Below are positions 32,748 through 44,839 of a stretch of DNA of 64,000 nt, piece after piece; the stretch's first letter is position 1, and each line of letters opens with the position of its first letter. This stretch comes from Metallyticus violacea (lineage: Eukaryota; Arthropoda; Insecta; Mantodea; Metallyticidae). A program made the translations under genes and the position numbers. Location of the stretch: contig CM060838.1 of NCBI GenBank assembly GCA_030762175.1, positions 14,948,001 through 15,012,000 on the forward strand. The letters are read 5' to 3'. The notes beneath the pieces were generated by a model. The model made no database searches, had not been told where the DNA came from, and was given only the letters and a program-made list of their open reading frames with translations.

Positions 32748-34428
32748 ATTATTGTCATGAAGCATGGACAGCAGCAACAAAGCGATCGACGATACGGCCC
32801 TACAAAATACGTTAAATTTTCTGTTCAACATAATAATGAAAAAAGGCGACATCGTCTTTGATACCCTCAAAATATTAATACAAGTTTTCTTGATGTCAGA
32901 ATTTTTCTCAAATCTATAGAATCATATGAGACAGTTTTTTTAGCACAGTAATGATGTCTTTTTGTGACTGAACGTTGCAAATCAGTATAAAATTCAATCA
33001 TTGAATCTTGTTACAATCATGTAGTAGCTCTTTGAAGCCGAGGTACTTTGAAGAAATATAACACCTCAACATTGGATTAAAAAAATGCAAATGCTTTAAA
33101 ACTCTACCAGAGATGCTTCACCTAACCTGTGTAGTATATAGTTTTTACAGCGATGCAATGAGTTTACAAAAGCCAAAACTTTTTTTTTTCTTAGATTAAA
33201 AAGAATTTCTAAAAAATTCCCAGATTCAAAGATTAAAATCCTGCAGATTTGCCTCTTCAGCTGAGATGGGGTACTTGGATTTCGGCAGAAGTTTACTATG
33301 CTTCCAGCTTTCAGAGCTTAGTTGCTGTGGTCAGCACTCTCCGGAAAGTTGCGTCATCAAGCTAAGGAACTTATCTGCTCTACGGAGTTGAAAAAGGATT
33401 TAGCATTCATCGCATTTTACTTTTGCTTTCTGCCGTTTGACTTTTAAAGAAATAGGCAGCCTCTGATAACGTGATATAATGGTGGAAAATGCAGTGTAAA
33501 TACCAGTTGTGTTCCTGGATGAAAATCCCTGCTTTACAAAATGTTAAAGTGATTTCCAGAATGAACCAGAACGAGAGCTCTATTTTAATATAAGAAGATC
33601 CTTATGTTGCTTACGATTTGCTTCAATAACTTCCATTCGCTTTCACAATTAAAATCTGAACTGCAGTATGACAAAAATAATAGTAGGTTTTAATAGTACT
33701 AGTAACCACAAACTATAACGACGTCCAACTTTCTTTTATTTACACATTATTATCTATTTGAACTGTTTTAAACAACCTCTTATCTGTCTACTTTGATGAT
33801 TTACAAATTGAATATAATTGGCTTTCTACTCATGATCTATTAGCCTTTTATACTAAAGTGAATTTTAAAAACATGTATTTATTTTAGAGAACGGATGCTC
33901 AGACATAAAAAACGAGTAAAAGAAACTTAATATAGTAAAATTATAGTAAAAATGCTTTACACACTAGTAATGAAAAGTTAAACGCAATGATTATTAAATT
34001 TTAAAAATTAATAATTGTTTTAAATTAATATTTACATGATCTGTTGTATTTTTTGTTTAATAATAAATAAATTTAAATTATTGTTGTTATATTTTTAAAC
34101 AGAGTGTTATCTATAAAGGAAAATTACAAAGTTATTCAAAAAATTTACCAAAGAACTGACTTTTCTCAATTTTTTTGTTTAACAATGGGCGAATTATTCC
34201 TTTTTGTTCCTATCAAGGATATTAGCAGTTCACAAAGAATGACCTCTTGCTCACAATGAAAACGAGAGTACTATAGCAACCTACTATAACCGAACTATTA
34301 TTTTAATGAAATTATTACTAGGAGGGGTGACATTGGATAATTTTCTTTATAAAACGAAATTGCTGTAAAGCATTCTTCAAAAACAATTTAAGACAAAATT
34401 ACTTATTTCGGCCAGTAAATTTCTCAAA
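32748..34428. other. AT-rich spacer, no gene seen
   Basis: No reading frame or repeat recognised. Confidence 0.55.
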
Positions 34429-34491
34429 TACAGCCATCCAGAAAGTGAGTCCCAATCGCGCCTGGAGATGGAACCACTTGTCGGATAGGAA

Positions 34492-34503
34492 TGCGCATGC
34501 GCA
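34492..34503. promoter_or_regulatory. TGCGCATGCGCA palindrome (left arm)
   Basis: Perfect 12-bp palindrome matching the NRF-1/Ewg type binding consensus, located about 85 bp upstream of the transposase ATG. It is repeated at 35246-35257 in the other arm. Binding is inference. Confidence 0.4.
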
Positions 34504-34587
34504 GGAGTAGAGAGGAAGTATGTGGGAATAATGCAGTAAAATTTCAGCCTTGTGACGGCCGTGGTTACCGCGCTGTGCTAGGAGAAA

Positions 34588-34977
34588 ATGGCTGCTCTGA
34601 TATTGTCTCCCGCCAACTGCGAGGTTCGTGCAGTCATCCGAGGTTTGCTCGCTCAAAAGCAAAGTCCAGCAGAGATCCATCGCCAATTGTGTCAAGTGTA
34701 TGGACACGACATTATGGTAAGACGATGGTGCAGACAGTTCACTGAAGGACGAACCAATATTCACGACGACGACCGTAGTGGCCGACCGTCCCTGGTGACG
34801 GCAGAAGTGTTGGAAAGCGTGCGGCAAGCAATTGAGCAGAACCGGCGCTTCACAATTTCAGAACTCTCTTGTCAATTCCCCAGATGTCTCGCTCCCTTGT
34901 GCACGAAATTGTCTCCCGGAAGCCTTGACACTTCTGCCGTCACCAGGGACGGTCGGCTACTACAGTCGTCGTCGTGA
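34588..34977 (+). pseudogene. Truncated mariner transposase N-terminus in the foldback element
   Basis: Open from ATG 34588 through about 95 codons of mariner helix-turn-helix sequence (DNA-binding half, contacts the terminal repeats). Beyond about 34880 the frame is lost to a shift ('SCQFPRCLAPLC...'), and from 34928 it reads the inverted arm, ending in Ser-rich nonsense. There is no DDD catalytic domain. If translated, it would be a DNA-binding-only fragment. Confidence 0.75.
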
Positions 34978-35245
34978 ATATTGGTTCGTCCTTCAGTGAA
35001 TTGCCCGCACCATCGTCTTACCATACTGTCGCACTAATGTCGTGTCCATACACTTGACACAATTGGCGATGGATCTCTGCTGGACTTTGCTTTTGAGTGT
35101 GCAAACCTCGGATGACTGCACGAACCTCGCAGTTGGCGGGAGACAATATCAGAGCAGCCATTTTCTCCTAGCACAGCGCGGTAACCACGGCCGTCACAAG
35201 GCTGAAATTTTACTGCATTATTACCACATACTTCCTCTCTATTCC

Positions 35246-35257
35246 TGCGCATGCGCA
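35246..35257. promoter_or_regulatory. TGCGCATGCGCA palindrome (right arm)
   Basis: Inverted-arm counterpart of the palindrome at 34492-34503, unchanged in sequence. Confidence 0.4.
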
Positions 35258-35319
35258 TTCCTATCCGACTAGCGGTGCCATCTCTAGGCGCGATTGGGAC
35301 TTACTTTCTGGATGCCGTA

Positions 35320-37754
35320 ATACAATAATAAAAGCACCGTAAAAACGAGAAAAGAATTACAGAAAAGGTGGAATAGTCATTTAAATAAAAAAAAGTAAAA
35401 ATAAAACCTTCCCATAATGTTTTCATTGCTCAAGAGTGGCATTTTTGTATAATTAAATCTTTCCTGGCGGTTACAAATAAAAAGGCATTTTGTCATAAAT
35501 CCGGGCTGTAGTGATTGATTATATAGCAACTTTAGCTTTGTCTCTTTCATTGACAGCACAATTCCAATTAATTTACCTATTTCTGCAGCCTTTACTAATT
35601 ATCATTTAATATTATTAACGTTACGTTTATGTTTCTAGGTGTATGTTTGTTCCCTAAAATTAGATTTTAAAATTTAATTATGGCATACAGTACAGTTGCC
35701 GTAGGTGTATAATGGCTGCAGTTATACAAATGCAAAGCTGCAAACCTGACTGAAGACGTCCCCTTTCATTCAAAATGGACTGTTAGTTATTTTAATTTAT
35801 TTAACCGAACTGAAAATTACCATAAAACTTCTTTCTACTCTATCCTTAAAACCATACACACAGAATTTTGGAAGATCTGGCATCTTATTCATCAACATTA
35901 TTTAAAAATCGGAAAAAAAGAATTGACTGTTGCAAGAGGTGGGATTGATAATAGAACCTTCTTTTACACCTTTAGAAGCATTATTTCAAGTCAGTTTTGA
36001 AATATAAACATAATGAGCAACTGTAAAAATCATCTGAAATTTTTACTTTAAATCTGAATGCATGCTCCTTGGAGAATTTTAGAGTCAATTTTCAATTGCT
36101 TAGTGTTTCCTAAGGAAGGATGCTATGAATTTTTCCATTCGTGCTTCAAAACTACACGGTATAACTTCAGGAATCAGTTACTCACTTGTAAGCAATAAAA
36201 ATAGCTTATATAAACATGAATACAGACATGCTTGGTTTATGGGTTATTAAGGTTTGCCTATGGCACTCATCTTATTGCCCTAAAGTTAAATACTGTGCGA
36301 AACACCCACCCCCTATTTTAACAAAGAGCCTAATTTTACAGCTGATTACTTCGCGCAGAAATAACCTGCCCCAAACAAAAAGCACACTTCATGCATGTTG
36401 GCGCACCCGCCCATTTCAGTATCACTAACTGCAGGTATCTGATTCTTAAGATTTTTATGAGGTTGACTGATAGAGGTTTATCTAATCGCCAGGTCTCCGT
36501 TTTCATCTGATTTTATTCAACTGTGTTTTTGTTTTTCGGGTTGTTTATGATCATTTGTGTATTTTTATACAGATAATGCTCTTGAAACTCTCCACAAACG
36601 ATAGAATATGGGATATTATGACAGGAATTCGATGTCGAACTGATGCCTTTGTGGTGTCAGATGTGAAAAACTGTAATGTAGTAAAATGCATGCGCATTAT
36701 TTTTATGTCAGCATAGTTTTCTTTAAAAGAAACTTTTCAGGCTAGAGTCTGTGTGTTTCTCATAGTCGAACTCATTATGCAGAACCTTTGCTCCGCTCTG
36801 AGTTACGCTACTTTACAAATAGTACGAGACTCTTGTTACAGTGTTTTGCAATATTTTTCCAACGTAAACCATGAACTTATTTCATTTTAACACTGACATT
36901 TTATAGGCGTCGCTTTATTTATTAGGAATCAAATTAACTCTGAAAATTTCGCTTCACTAGTTCCCTGTGTCAAACAGTTTTATGAGACACCAGTGCAGTA
37001 GCACTGTGATTCTAAAATTTTTTCACACTGGTCATTTGTCTAAAATGTGTGACAAACAAAAAACAGCGAGTTCCCGTGAACGCACAGTTATTGTGTAATG
37101 TTAGAGAATGCTTTGGTAGATTAAAATGCTAGTAGAAGGCATGATGAAATTAGTGACCGCACCGTAAAACGGCGGGGTTGTATAATTTTATAATTCGCCG
37201 AATCAACCGATATTTATTGATTGTACTATACCAATCATCAAATGACGGTTGCACGCGACAGAGATGCCCTTTAGTATTAGTAAATGATATTATTATATAG
37301 ATATTTGCTTTTAATTTTTAGTTTAACAAACGTAAGGAATTGTTCTATATATGCATATAAATGTAACATCTTTTACATCGTATTTGGATGGCTATAAATA
37401 AATTTATAAAGCTTATGCTGATCAAGAATTCAGCTATAAGGCATCCTTTAATAGATGCCAAACATTATGAAAGTGCCCATCAGAGAATAGAGTTTAAGGA
37501 TGCCTTCTAGGAGAATTAGTTTAGATTTCCAAAATGGTACCAAGCATGTGCATTATCGTCACATCTTGGGTTTGGGATCTTCCCGTTTCTAAAGTTTAGC
37601 ATCTACAGAAATCTCTAGTATGCAACATAGACCTTGTCTTTCCGAGTGACAGATTGTGTTATAACCTTGTAAGCTAAGTGTAGCGTCAACCTGATACTCT
37701 TCGATTAGCTCGCCACAGCTAAACGATACATAGAAGAATACGTAAAGGGTCGCG
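35320..37754. other. Spacer of about 2.4 kb, no gene seen
   Basis: Short frames only (35377-35559 minus, 36216-36428 plus, 37589-37774 minus), none with motifs I know. Confidence 0.5.
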
Positions 37755-38490
37755 CGCCACAGCAGCGCTAACATGTAAACACACTTAATAATACTTGTAG
37801 TTGAACAGACGTCACAGCGGCACTACATGTAAATAAACTTAATGATACTTGTAGTTGAACATACGCCATAGCGGCGCTAAAATGTAAACACACTTAATAA
37901 TACTTGTAGTTGAACATACGCCACAGCGGCGCTAACATGTAAACACTTAATGATACTTGTTGTTGAACATACGCCACAGCGGCACTAACATGTAAATACA
38001 CTTAATGATACTTGTAGTTGAACATCACCACAGCGGCGTTAGTATGTAAACACACTTAATAATACTTGTAATTGAACAGACGTCACAGCGGCACTACATG
38101 TAAATAAACTTAATGATACTTGTAGTTGAACATACGCCATAGCGGCGCTAAAATGTAAACACTTAATAATACTTGTTGTTGAACATACGCCACAGCGGCA
38201 CTAACATGTAAATAAACTTAATAATACTTGTAATTGAGCATACGCCACAGCGGCGCTAACATGTAAACACTTAATAATACTTGTTGTTGAACATACGCCA
38301 CAGCGGCACTAACATGTAAATACACTTAATGATACTTGTAGTTGAACATACATTACAGCGGCGCTAACATTAAATACACCTAATAATACTTGTAGTTGAA
38401 CATACGCCACAGCGGCGTTAGTATGTAAATACACTTAATGATACTTGTAGTTTAACATATGCCACAGCGGCGCTGGTATGTAAATGTGTT
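37755..38490. repeat. 54-bp minisatellite, about 14 units
   Basis: Tandem units each contain a CACAGCGGCGCTAACATGTAAA-like GC-rich core and an AATACTTGTAGTTGAACATA-like AT-rich half. Cores begin near 37758, 37813, 37867, 37922, 37975, 38029, 38083, 38138, 38190, 38245, 38299, 38354, 38407 and 38463. Units differ by substitutions and 2-4 bp indels (for example CACTTAAT versus CACACTTAAT). The diagnostic variants 'GACGTCACAGCGGCACTACATG' followed by a 'CCATAGCGGCGCTAAAATG' unit occur twice, 270 bp apart, which shows a block of five units was duplicated. Confidence 0.93.
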
Positions 38491-38834
38491 AAGAACCAAT
38501 AAAATAGATAGCACCACAGATGCCTTGTACTAATGACCAGGTCCCGGCAATCACAGGTATAAAAGCCGAACGAGGCTGTCAGAATACAAGTTGGCTTCAT
38601 TAGTTCATGTTATCGAGTGCACTATTCAAATACATCAAAACCTACTCATTTTTGGCTACACACCAGTTACTCCCTGCTTTCCTTTCTTCATTCCTGTTAC
38701 CCGTCGTGGGCTGGCTATACCAGTTCCAAGCGGAGCTTTGCCGGTATTGGGCCTTGTAAGCCACAACTGAGGCTGGGCTGAGCAAGCGGTGCCAGCACGT
38801 CTAGGGCGTACATCAGGTCCACAACACTAAGCAT
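38491..38834 (+). mobile_element. Promoter-like segment, possible LTR remnant
   Basis: Directly after the minisatellite comes a TATAAAAG box at about 38559-38566, with a TCAG start-like motif some 20 bp further. A GC-rich stretch (38690-38830) follows, ending GGTCCACAACA. TG..CA limits can be drawn from TGTAAATGTG (38478) to ACAACA (about 38827). No reading frame, primer-binding site or second copy is visible. It could be a solo LTR whose U3 contains the minisatellite, or a host promoter fragment. Confidence 0.3.
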
Positions 38835-39999
38835 ATTGCATTCCATAAGAGTTCTCGGCATGAAACAGACATGTCTGCTGTCACTAATATTGAGGTGGAC
38901 ATCGCCTGTTTAAAAACAGTTATAATTGCCGTATAAAGTTGATAGATAAAAGTGTACCCATTGTCCCCTCGTTTATAATGTAATATATTAACAGAAATAC
39001 TTTCTTTAATTCGCAGTTATTTCTTGTGCTTTTTACGTATAATAATAAACATGTTTTACAGTTAGTTCGTTAATGGTATGCAACTCAAGCTTTAGTTATT
39101 TCCTGTTATCATTAATATTCTGAATATCTAAATTGAAGTTCGCTAATTTAGGGAGATATCGTCTTTGACTTATTGCCTATAATTTTACCCCGCATTTCGA
39201 AGTATCCATGGCACTCTATTTCATCCAGGTCTCCATGCATTCCTTTTCAATAATTCACCAGCTTTAATCATTCTAATGTGACGGCCGCATAATGGCTGTC
39301 GATATGTGAATAAGTGAATCGATTTCATTCACAGTAATTCATCCTCCATCAGCATAGTTTTAATGGCAAAATTCTTTACTTTCATATGCACTCTAGCAAT
39401 AATAATAATGAGGAACGTTTCAATTCCTGATATGGTGCTGTGAATGTTAATGAACGCTGGTTGCAGGAATACACGCGCAGTAATGTACAATATATTAGCA
39501 AATACCAGCATGCACTTCTTAATTATTTGTCACGGACAAGTATGACGAGATATTGATTTTAGTTATTGTTGTCCTAGCACTCGCTGGCATGGAGATGTGA
39601 AAATAATTAGGATGTGTTGATTCTAATTGGCAAGGAACAGTTTTGTTTTAGATTTGTTCAGGGGGTGATATCTACACTTTGTTGCTTAGATAGTGTCAGC
39701 TTTTTAGAGTTTTACCCATATTTATCACATAAATTATTATTTTTGTACTTAGTAAACATCTGCTAATTCAACAAGCCGAAATAAGAACAAGAAATTATGG
39801 AAAAAGGATGTTTCATGTCTCTGCTTAGGCGATTCATACGCATGTAATTTTTTTTTTTGAAGAATTCAGCAGTTGTAATATAAGTGAACAAGCAGTATTT
39901 TAACCTTCAATAGTTGCGTATTATTTGTTACTTATTCGCGGGAGACAATTATCTTCCAGCCTTTATTTTTATAAACTACATTGAAACATGATTGAATTG

Positions 40000-40001
<2 letters not shown>
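38835..40001. other. AT-rich spacer, no gene seen
   Basis: Nothing recognised. Confidence 0.55.

Positions 40002-40043
<42 letters not shown>
40002..40043. repeat. (AT)n microsatellite
   Basis: About 42 bp of uninterrupted AT dinucleotides. Confidence 0.95.
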
Positions 40044-40046
<3 letters not shown>

Positions 40047-40206
40047 CGGATTCTTCACTGAAACAAATAAATGTAATATTAAACAATTAATGGTATAAAT
40101 AAAACTATATAATTTAAAATATAAATTTCTTTGTACACAAAACAGTTTCTACGTTTGCAATAAGTGCAAACAAAAACATTCAGTAACAAGTAGGGTGCCT
40201 CACAAA

Positions 40207-40490
40207 CCGCCAAGGGTGGCCGAGGTCATTAAGGCGCTGACTCGTGAGTGGGAGATCTGGGGATTCGAATCCCACAAGGACCGTCCTCCCTGACTAAGGT
40301 TTTTTCCACTTTTTCCTCAGTCCTCATAAATGGCAAATGCCGGGAAGGTACCCTAAATGTAAGCCTGGAACATTTCCTTCCTTAAAAATGTCTTTCCCAA
40401 TATATCATTACATCACGCATATCATCAGTGTCCACTGCCTGTGATGTTTCAGAAGTAAAAACGGGCGTTAAACACCATTCAAAAAAAATT
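40207..40490 (+). mobile_element. SINE family B, copy 6 (full length, plus)
   Basis: Plus-strand full copy. Box A TGGCCGAGG is at 40217-40225 and box B GGATTCGAATCCC at 40261-40273, then the body, and the end AAACGGGCGTTAAACACCATTC followed by an A-rich tail to about 40490. The spacing between the boxes, about 44 bp, suggests a type II tRNA ancestor with a variable arm. Confidence 0.9.
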
Positions 40491-40613
40491 AGGCAGTCAT
40501 AGGTTTAATTCCCGTTGGGCCGGTCATTCTGTTTGTGGTTTCTCCTGGTCCCTTAGGCGAATGTTGGCATGGATATTTATAATCCACGAATTTTCTGCTC
40601 TCCCATTTCATAC
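40491..40613 (+). mobile_element. Fragment of a third tRNA-like SINE (family C)
   Basis: Starts directly behind the A-tail of the family B copy with AGGCAGTCATAGGTTTAATTCCCG. This holds a B box-like GGTTTAATTCC but no box A, so it is 5'-truncated. The body (GTCCCTTAGGCGAATG, GGCATGGATATTTATAATCC) is unlike families A and B. It is a single copy here, so the call rests on the B box and the 5' truncation. Confidence 0.4.
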
Positions 40614-43600
40614 CATTTCATTTTGTTGGTGTCATGGTGAATTGTGTTTTTGCACCAGCTTGCAATATGGAAGCGGACCTTCTTTCTGAGGGTTTGAAAA
40701 TCCTTTGAAAATGAAAAAGGGGAAAGGCCTCTACCGGCGTTTGATTTATTTGGGACTCCAACTATATCCGCGCAATTATCGCTCGTGGATCTTGGCCGTC
40801 CGGTGTCTCCCTCGTCTCATTCCTTCCTCCCGGAGGTGTCCTCACAAAGACTCATGCATAAGCAAGGCTCAAAAACCGAAATGTTCTTTTACACCGCAAA
40901 CAATACAAATTATAGCCTGAATATAGCTAACATGATACAGTTTATATATTTTAAACACTGGTAAGGTCTTACAATAATTATATTTGCTTGAAAATAATGC
41001 TTTCAAATGTTAAGTAAGATAAAACAAAACGGATACACCATTTTATAACAACAAAAACGTGTAACAATTTAAAACAATAATAGGTGCTTATAATATAGTG
41101 TGCAAGCATTTTGTACAGATATCTTTCAAATGCTCAGAGCACTTTCTCCATTTTGTTTCAAAGCATCATCTTTTTGATTAACGCCTTTGAGTTATTGGTG
41201 ATACCCATGACTTTTCTTGTTATCTGTGTTTGTTGAAATACTTAAGCCGTCAATCGTGCAGTTGAAACTAAATCGTTCGTTACATTTTTAACAGCTATAA
41301 CTACACAACAATTGTCTTCCTTGTAGAAAAATTTGAAACTACCAAATTCCACGCATGCGCAGAACTCGCCTCGCATTCACAACAATCAAAATATGCTCAC
41401 CTACGTGACTACTGGAGGTTAAATTGAAGATTGGCAGCTGTAGTAATAATAATGGTTCTTTTTGGTTGTTAATTTTATTGACTACCGACTTTGCCTGCCT
41501 TTTTTGATACAGCTGCGGTATGTATAAATGCTCCTTGATGATTCGGGAATGTCTTGTTAAAATACTATAGAACTTGTTTTTGATTATGGTTATTAATTAT
41601 TGTTCTAAGATTAGGTATGTTCGTGTTACTGAAGGCTGGTATGTTTATCAAGTCCTGTTATACAACACTTTAATAAAATAAATTACAAGCTCTTCTATAG
41701 TAAACCCTTTCTTAGAACATACAAAGTGTTTTTAGATATGAAGACTTGCAGAGTCTCGTTTTGATCATCTGCAAGTTCGGTTTGGTTTTGTAACTGACGA
41801 TCTGTTCAGCAAAAGTTTCTTTCTCTTCTTACACTCTGGAGGGGGGAAAAAACTGAGCAAATACATTTAGGACTGCAAACTTAGTAACGTAAATGATCCA
41901 TAGGTTTGGTATTTCAGGAGGAAAGCTTAAAACTTTTGGAATAAGTTATTTGGAATTGTTTTATATAGAGTTATAGCTTTTGGTAATATCTTTTAAAGCT
42001 TCTTACCTATCTACCTAAAGGTGATATACCTATTTCTAAAAGAATTCAACTAAAGATATCCTTAAAGGGACCAAAATAATAAAAAAGCTATGAATTAAAT
42101 TGTCAGGAAAGTAGAATACTTGCACCTTGTTTATGTTGTTTGTTATACATTATCTCAATTATATGTTTGAAGATTTCGTTTTTTCCAAGTTTGTTGGTAA
42201 ATACGAAAATGAATTATTAATGATTACAATTTGAAATTAAGACCTATGGCATAATGAAAACTTGGTATGTATTTGGTTTGAATATGTAGGTGGATGAAGG
42301 TTTGGCAACTTGAGACTGAAAGAAATTAATCAAGCACAGGGAGTACCAGCAAGAAGGGCAAAAGGGTCCTTGGTATTTATCTTGTGCAGTAAACATTGCA
42401 TGTATTAAATTTAAGGGTTTCAAACCCTGTTCGGTAAATGAGGTTCTTGTGACAGCAGACGAGAGGGTTTGTAGGGTTTGAATTATTAGTAACGGAGGAG
42501 GATATTTCGATACTTTAGCCTTGTTCAAGAGCCTTCATTGGGGACACCTCCGGGAGGCAGGGATGAGGTGAGAAAGACATCGGGCGCCCAGGATTCGTGG
42601 GTAGTGAGGCATGGACATAAACATGTTTCCTAACATTGTTTTCAAATGGAACATTCCGATATCGGCGGAACTCTTCCTTCAAGAAGTTCCAGCTCCTCAA
42701 AAGAGCCACTTCTATATCAGACGCGGGGCAAAAACCTTTCAAAGCACAAGTCACTGTCACACCGCACCAGCCCATCTCGCCTGGCAATTTCGATTATGTA
42801 ACAGAATCAATAGAATAAAATGGGAGAGCGGAAAATTCGTATAAAGTCAAATATCCAATACAGCATTTCCCTAAGCGGCCAAGAAAACCGCGTAAAAAAA
42901 CTAAAATCAGAATGGCCGGCTGCAAACGATTTAAAGCCGGAACTTCCCATATGTGAGTCCCGAGCGTTTGCATGGCTTACTTCAATCCTAGCTTTATATC
43001 TTCCAGCTGCTTTTCTGTAAGGTCTCCCTATACAGGACTTTTATTTATTTGTTTCTTACCACTTTTTATATAAATCGCAAACTTAGGGCTTTGATGTTAA
43101 TGTAAACTACGAGAAGTATCTACTAGACTTATTTACACAATTGGCATAGTACTACTTTTAAGTGACACTTATTAACAATTAACGCACTTTGCTCAAGTGC
43201 ATTTCAATCCATTGTTAATAACAGAAAAATGCCGCATTCGTCTTCTAGCATAAGTCACATCTATTGCCAAGTATCTTCGAACTATTTTCGAGAGTGAGTG
43301 CAATACAGTCGCGCATTCACCGCTAGCAAGCTCCTTACGCTGCCCCAAAACACGAGTAAACCCTTGGATGGTCCATAGTGTATAACACATTTATTTAATA
43401 AGTTCATATGGGTTTATAAGTCTAAAATTGGCTTTTAAAGCGTTATTTTCTTTCATTTTATGATTGGAGTTTAGTACAGTCAGTTTAGAAAGTTGAACGT
43501 TTGCCTAAGTTCAATAATAAGCAGCACAAAATGAGACTATTGGTTGCTCAAATGATTGGCATACTCTCTTTTTTCATTTCCAGAGTTTATTCTCGCGCTC

Positions 43601-44531
43601 TCTAACGATTTTTCCTTAGCGTGCTTTTCAATATTCCATTTATTTTATCCTCAAGATTTAATTCGTGTTATACCATATTTCTTTGGACAAACATAGGTCA
43701 AATGATGTTAGAACCATGCGAAAATAGGTATAAACGACATTTCACCTTTTATGTAGATATTTGTGTATATATTTAATGTTTGTACACATAATAATAGACC
43801 CAAGAAAAAATTCCATTATTAAAATAGAAAAAATCTCAATAAATCATTTCTAAAAGAATGCTTCGATGCATCCAGCCCTATCTAGCACAATTGTTCTACA
43901 AAAGCACATTAAGGTTAGGCTATGGTAGAGAGAGAACATTTGTCATTTAATTCAGTTGGTCGTAAATTAAACGCATTCATAGCAGTGACTGGTGGAAAAC
44001 AATAAGCAAGTTTACGACCCCCACGTTCACTCTGACCTTTACCACAACATGTCAACAAAACTTGCTTGTACGTCACAGTTGTTTTCAAAGTTAGCGGTTC
44101 TCCTGTAGCAGTTATTAAACAAATTACATGTTTCTTTCAATCTTTATTGTCAAACATTAGTCGGTTAGGCATTCATGACCCAGTAACATCCGGACCATCG
44201 TTAGAATATTGCAATGTTACAATTTCTATTTATAGTAACACCTGTTTCCGGCATACAAATTAGCTGTCTCAGCGAATGCAACTTGTATCATCAAATACTA
44301 AAACTTCAAAGAAATAAACCCAAGTGAACGAAAAATTATATAATAATTGAATCACATAACGACAGAATAAGAGAAAAATGAACTATTATCAATCTGCACT
44401 GTCAATTTTGGTTAATCTGGTGGGTTTTAGATAAGTTCAGTACAAAAAAGTACTTTCTATGAAAGAGAAAATTGTCTATTTTGTTATAATATAATATCAG
44501 CTTCTTTGCAGTTTCTTCCTCTAGTTCTGGT
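40614..44531. other. Spacer of about 3.9 kb, no gene seen
   Basis: Overlapping short frames on both strands at 42244-42844 make this stretch slightly unusual, and its GC content is raised around 42530-42800. No domain is recognisable, and the frames look like shadows of one another. Frames at 40705-40920 and 43193-43390 are likewise unidentified. Confidence 0.45.
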
Positions 44532-44548
44532 GTTTTTTTTTTTTTTTT

Positions 44549-44839
44549 GTTTATTTGGTTTATTTATGAACGCTCTTTAACATCTCAGGTCATCAGGTCC
44601 CATTTAACTCAGGGCGTGAAACGGCCGACAAATTTTGCTCAGAGGCTTCTCTTTCAGTCTTGAGGTTCTTTTTCGTGCTGTAAATGTACATGGAACCCAC
44701 GGCTTTACTTCCGTTCCGAAGGAAGCCATACTTAGGATTTTTACGCCTCGAAAAAAATCCATCGATCCTGGCCGGGTTTGAACCCGCGAACTTGGGTTTA
44801 GAAGGCCAAATGGTTACCACTACACCACCAGGACCGACG
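44549..44839 (-). mobile_element. tRNA-Arg(TCT)-like SINE, family A, copy 4 (best preserved)
   Basis: Minus strand with head at 44839. The tRNA-like head has the acceptor stem GGTCCTG/CAGGATC. Its box A is TGGTGTAGTGG and its B box GGTTCAAACCC. The anticodon-loop context is CCTTCTAAACC, with TCT in the anticodon position. The body is complete and the tail reads AAATAAACCAAATAAAC. A plus-strand T-run (44532-44548), equal to an A-tail, flanks the 3' end. It is among the least mutated copies, hence probably the youngest of family A in the window. Confidence 0.9.

Larger units (their letters stand above)
34431..35317. mobile_element. Foldback (hairpin) mariner derivative
   Basis: Two arms, 34431-34810 and 34928-35317, are inverted copies of each other with few differences, around a spacer of about 117 bp. 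The outer ends read CATCCAGAAAGTGAGTCCCA and its near-perfect inverse. A TA dinucleotide flanks both sides (34429-34430 and 35318-35319), as expected for Tc1/mariner insertion. Each arm contains the terminal repeat, the 5' untranslated region and the first half of the N-terminal helix-turn-helix region of a mariner transposase. In the left arm this is plus strand, from ATG 34588: 'MAALILSPANCEVRAVIRGL' and 'HRQLCQVYGH', then 'DDRSGRPSLVTAEVLESVR' and, in the spacer, 'RRFTISELS'. The catalytic core is absent. It must have arisen by rearrangement of a full element and could be mobilised only in trans. Confidence 0.9.

Noticed and set aside
34399..35272. Several open frames on both strands of the foldback element
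   Set aside because: They are mirrored readings of the same inverted arms; only the 34588 frame matches a transposase N-terminus.
37755..38490. CRISPR-like array (regular repeats)
   Set aside because: Units are contiguous with no unique spacers, and the sequence context is eukaryotic; it is a minisatellite.
42244..42844. Overlapping open frames on both strands as a possible gene
   Set aside because: No recognisable domain, frames overlap each other in both directions, and no splice structure ties them together.
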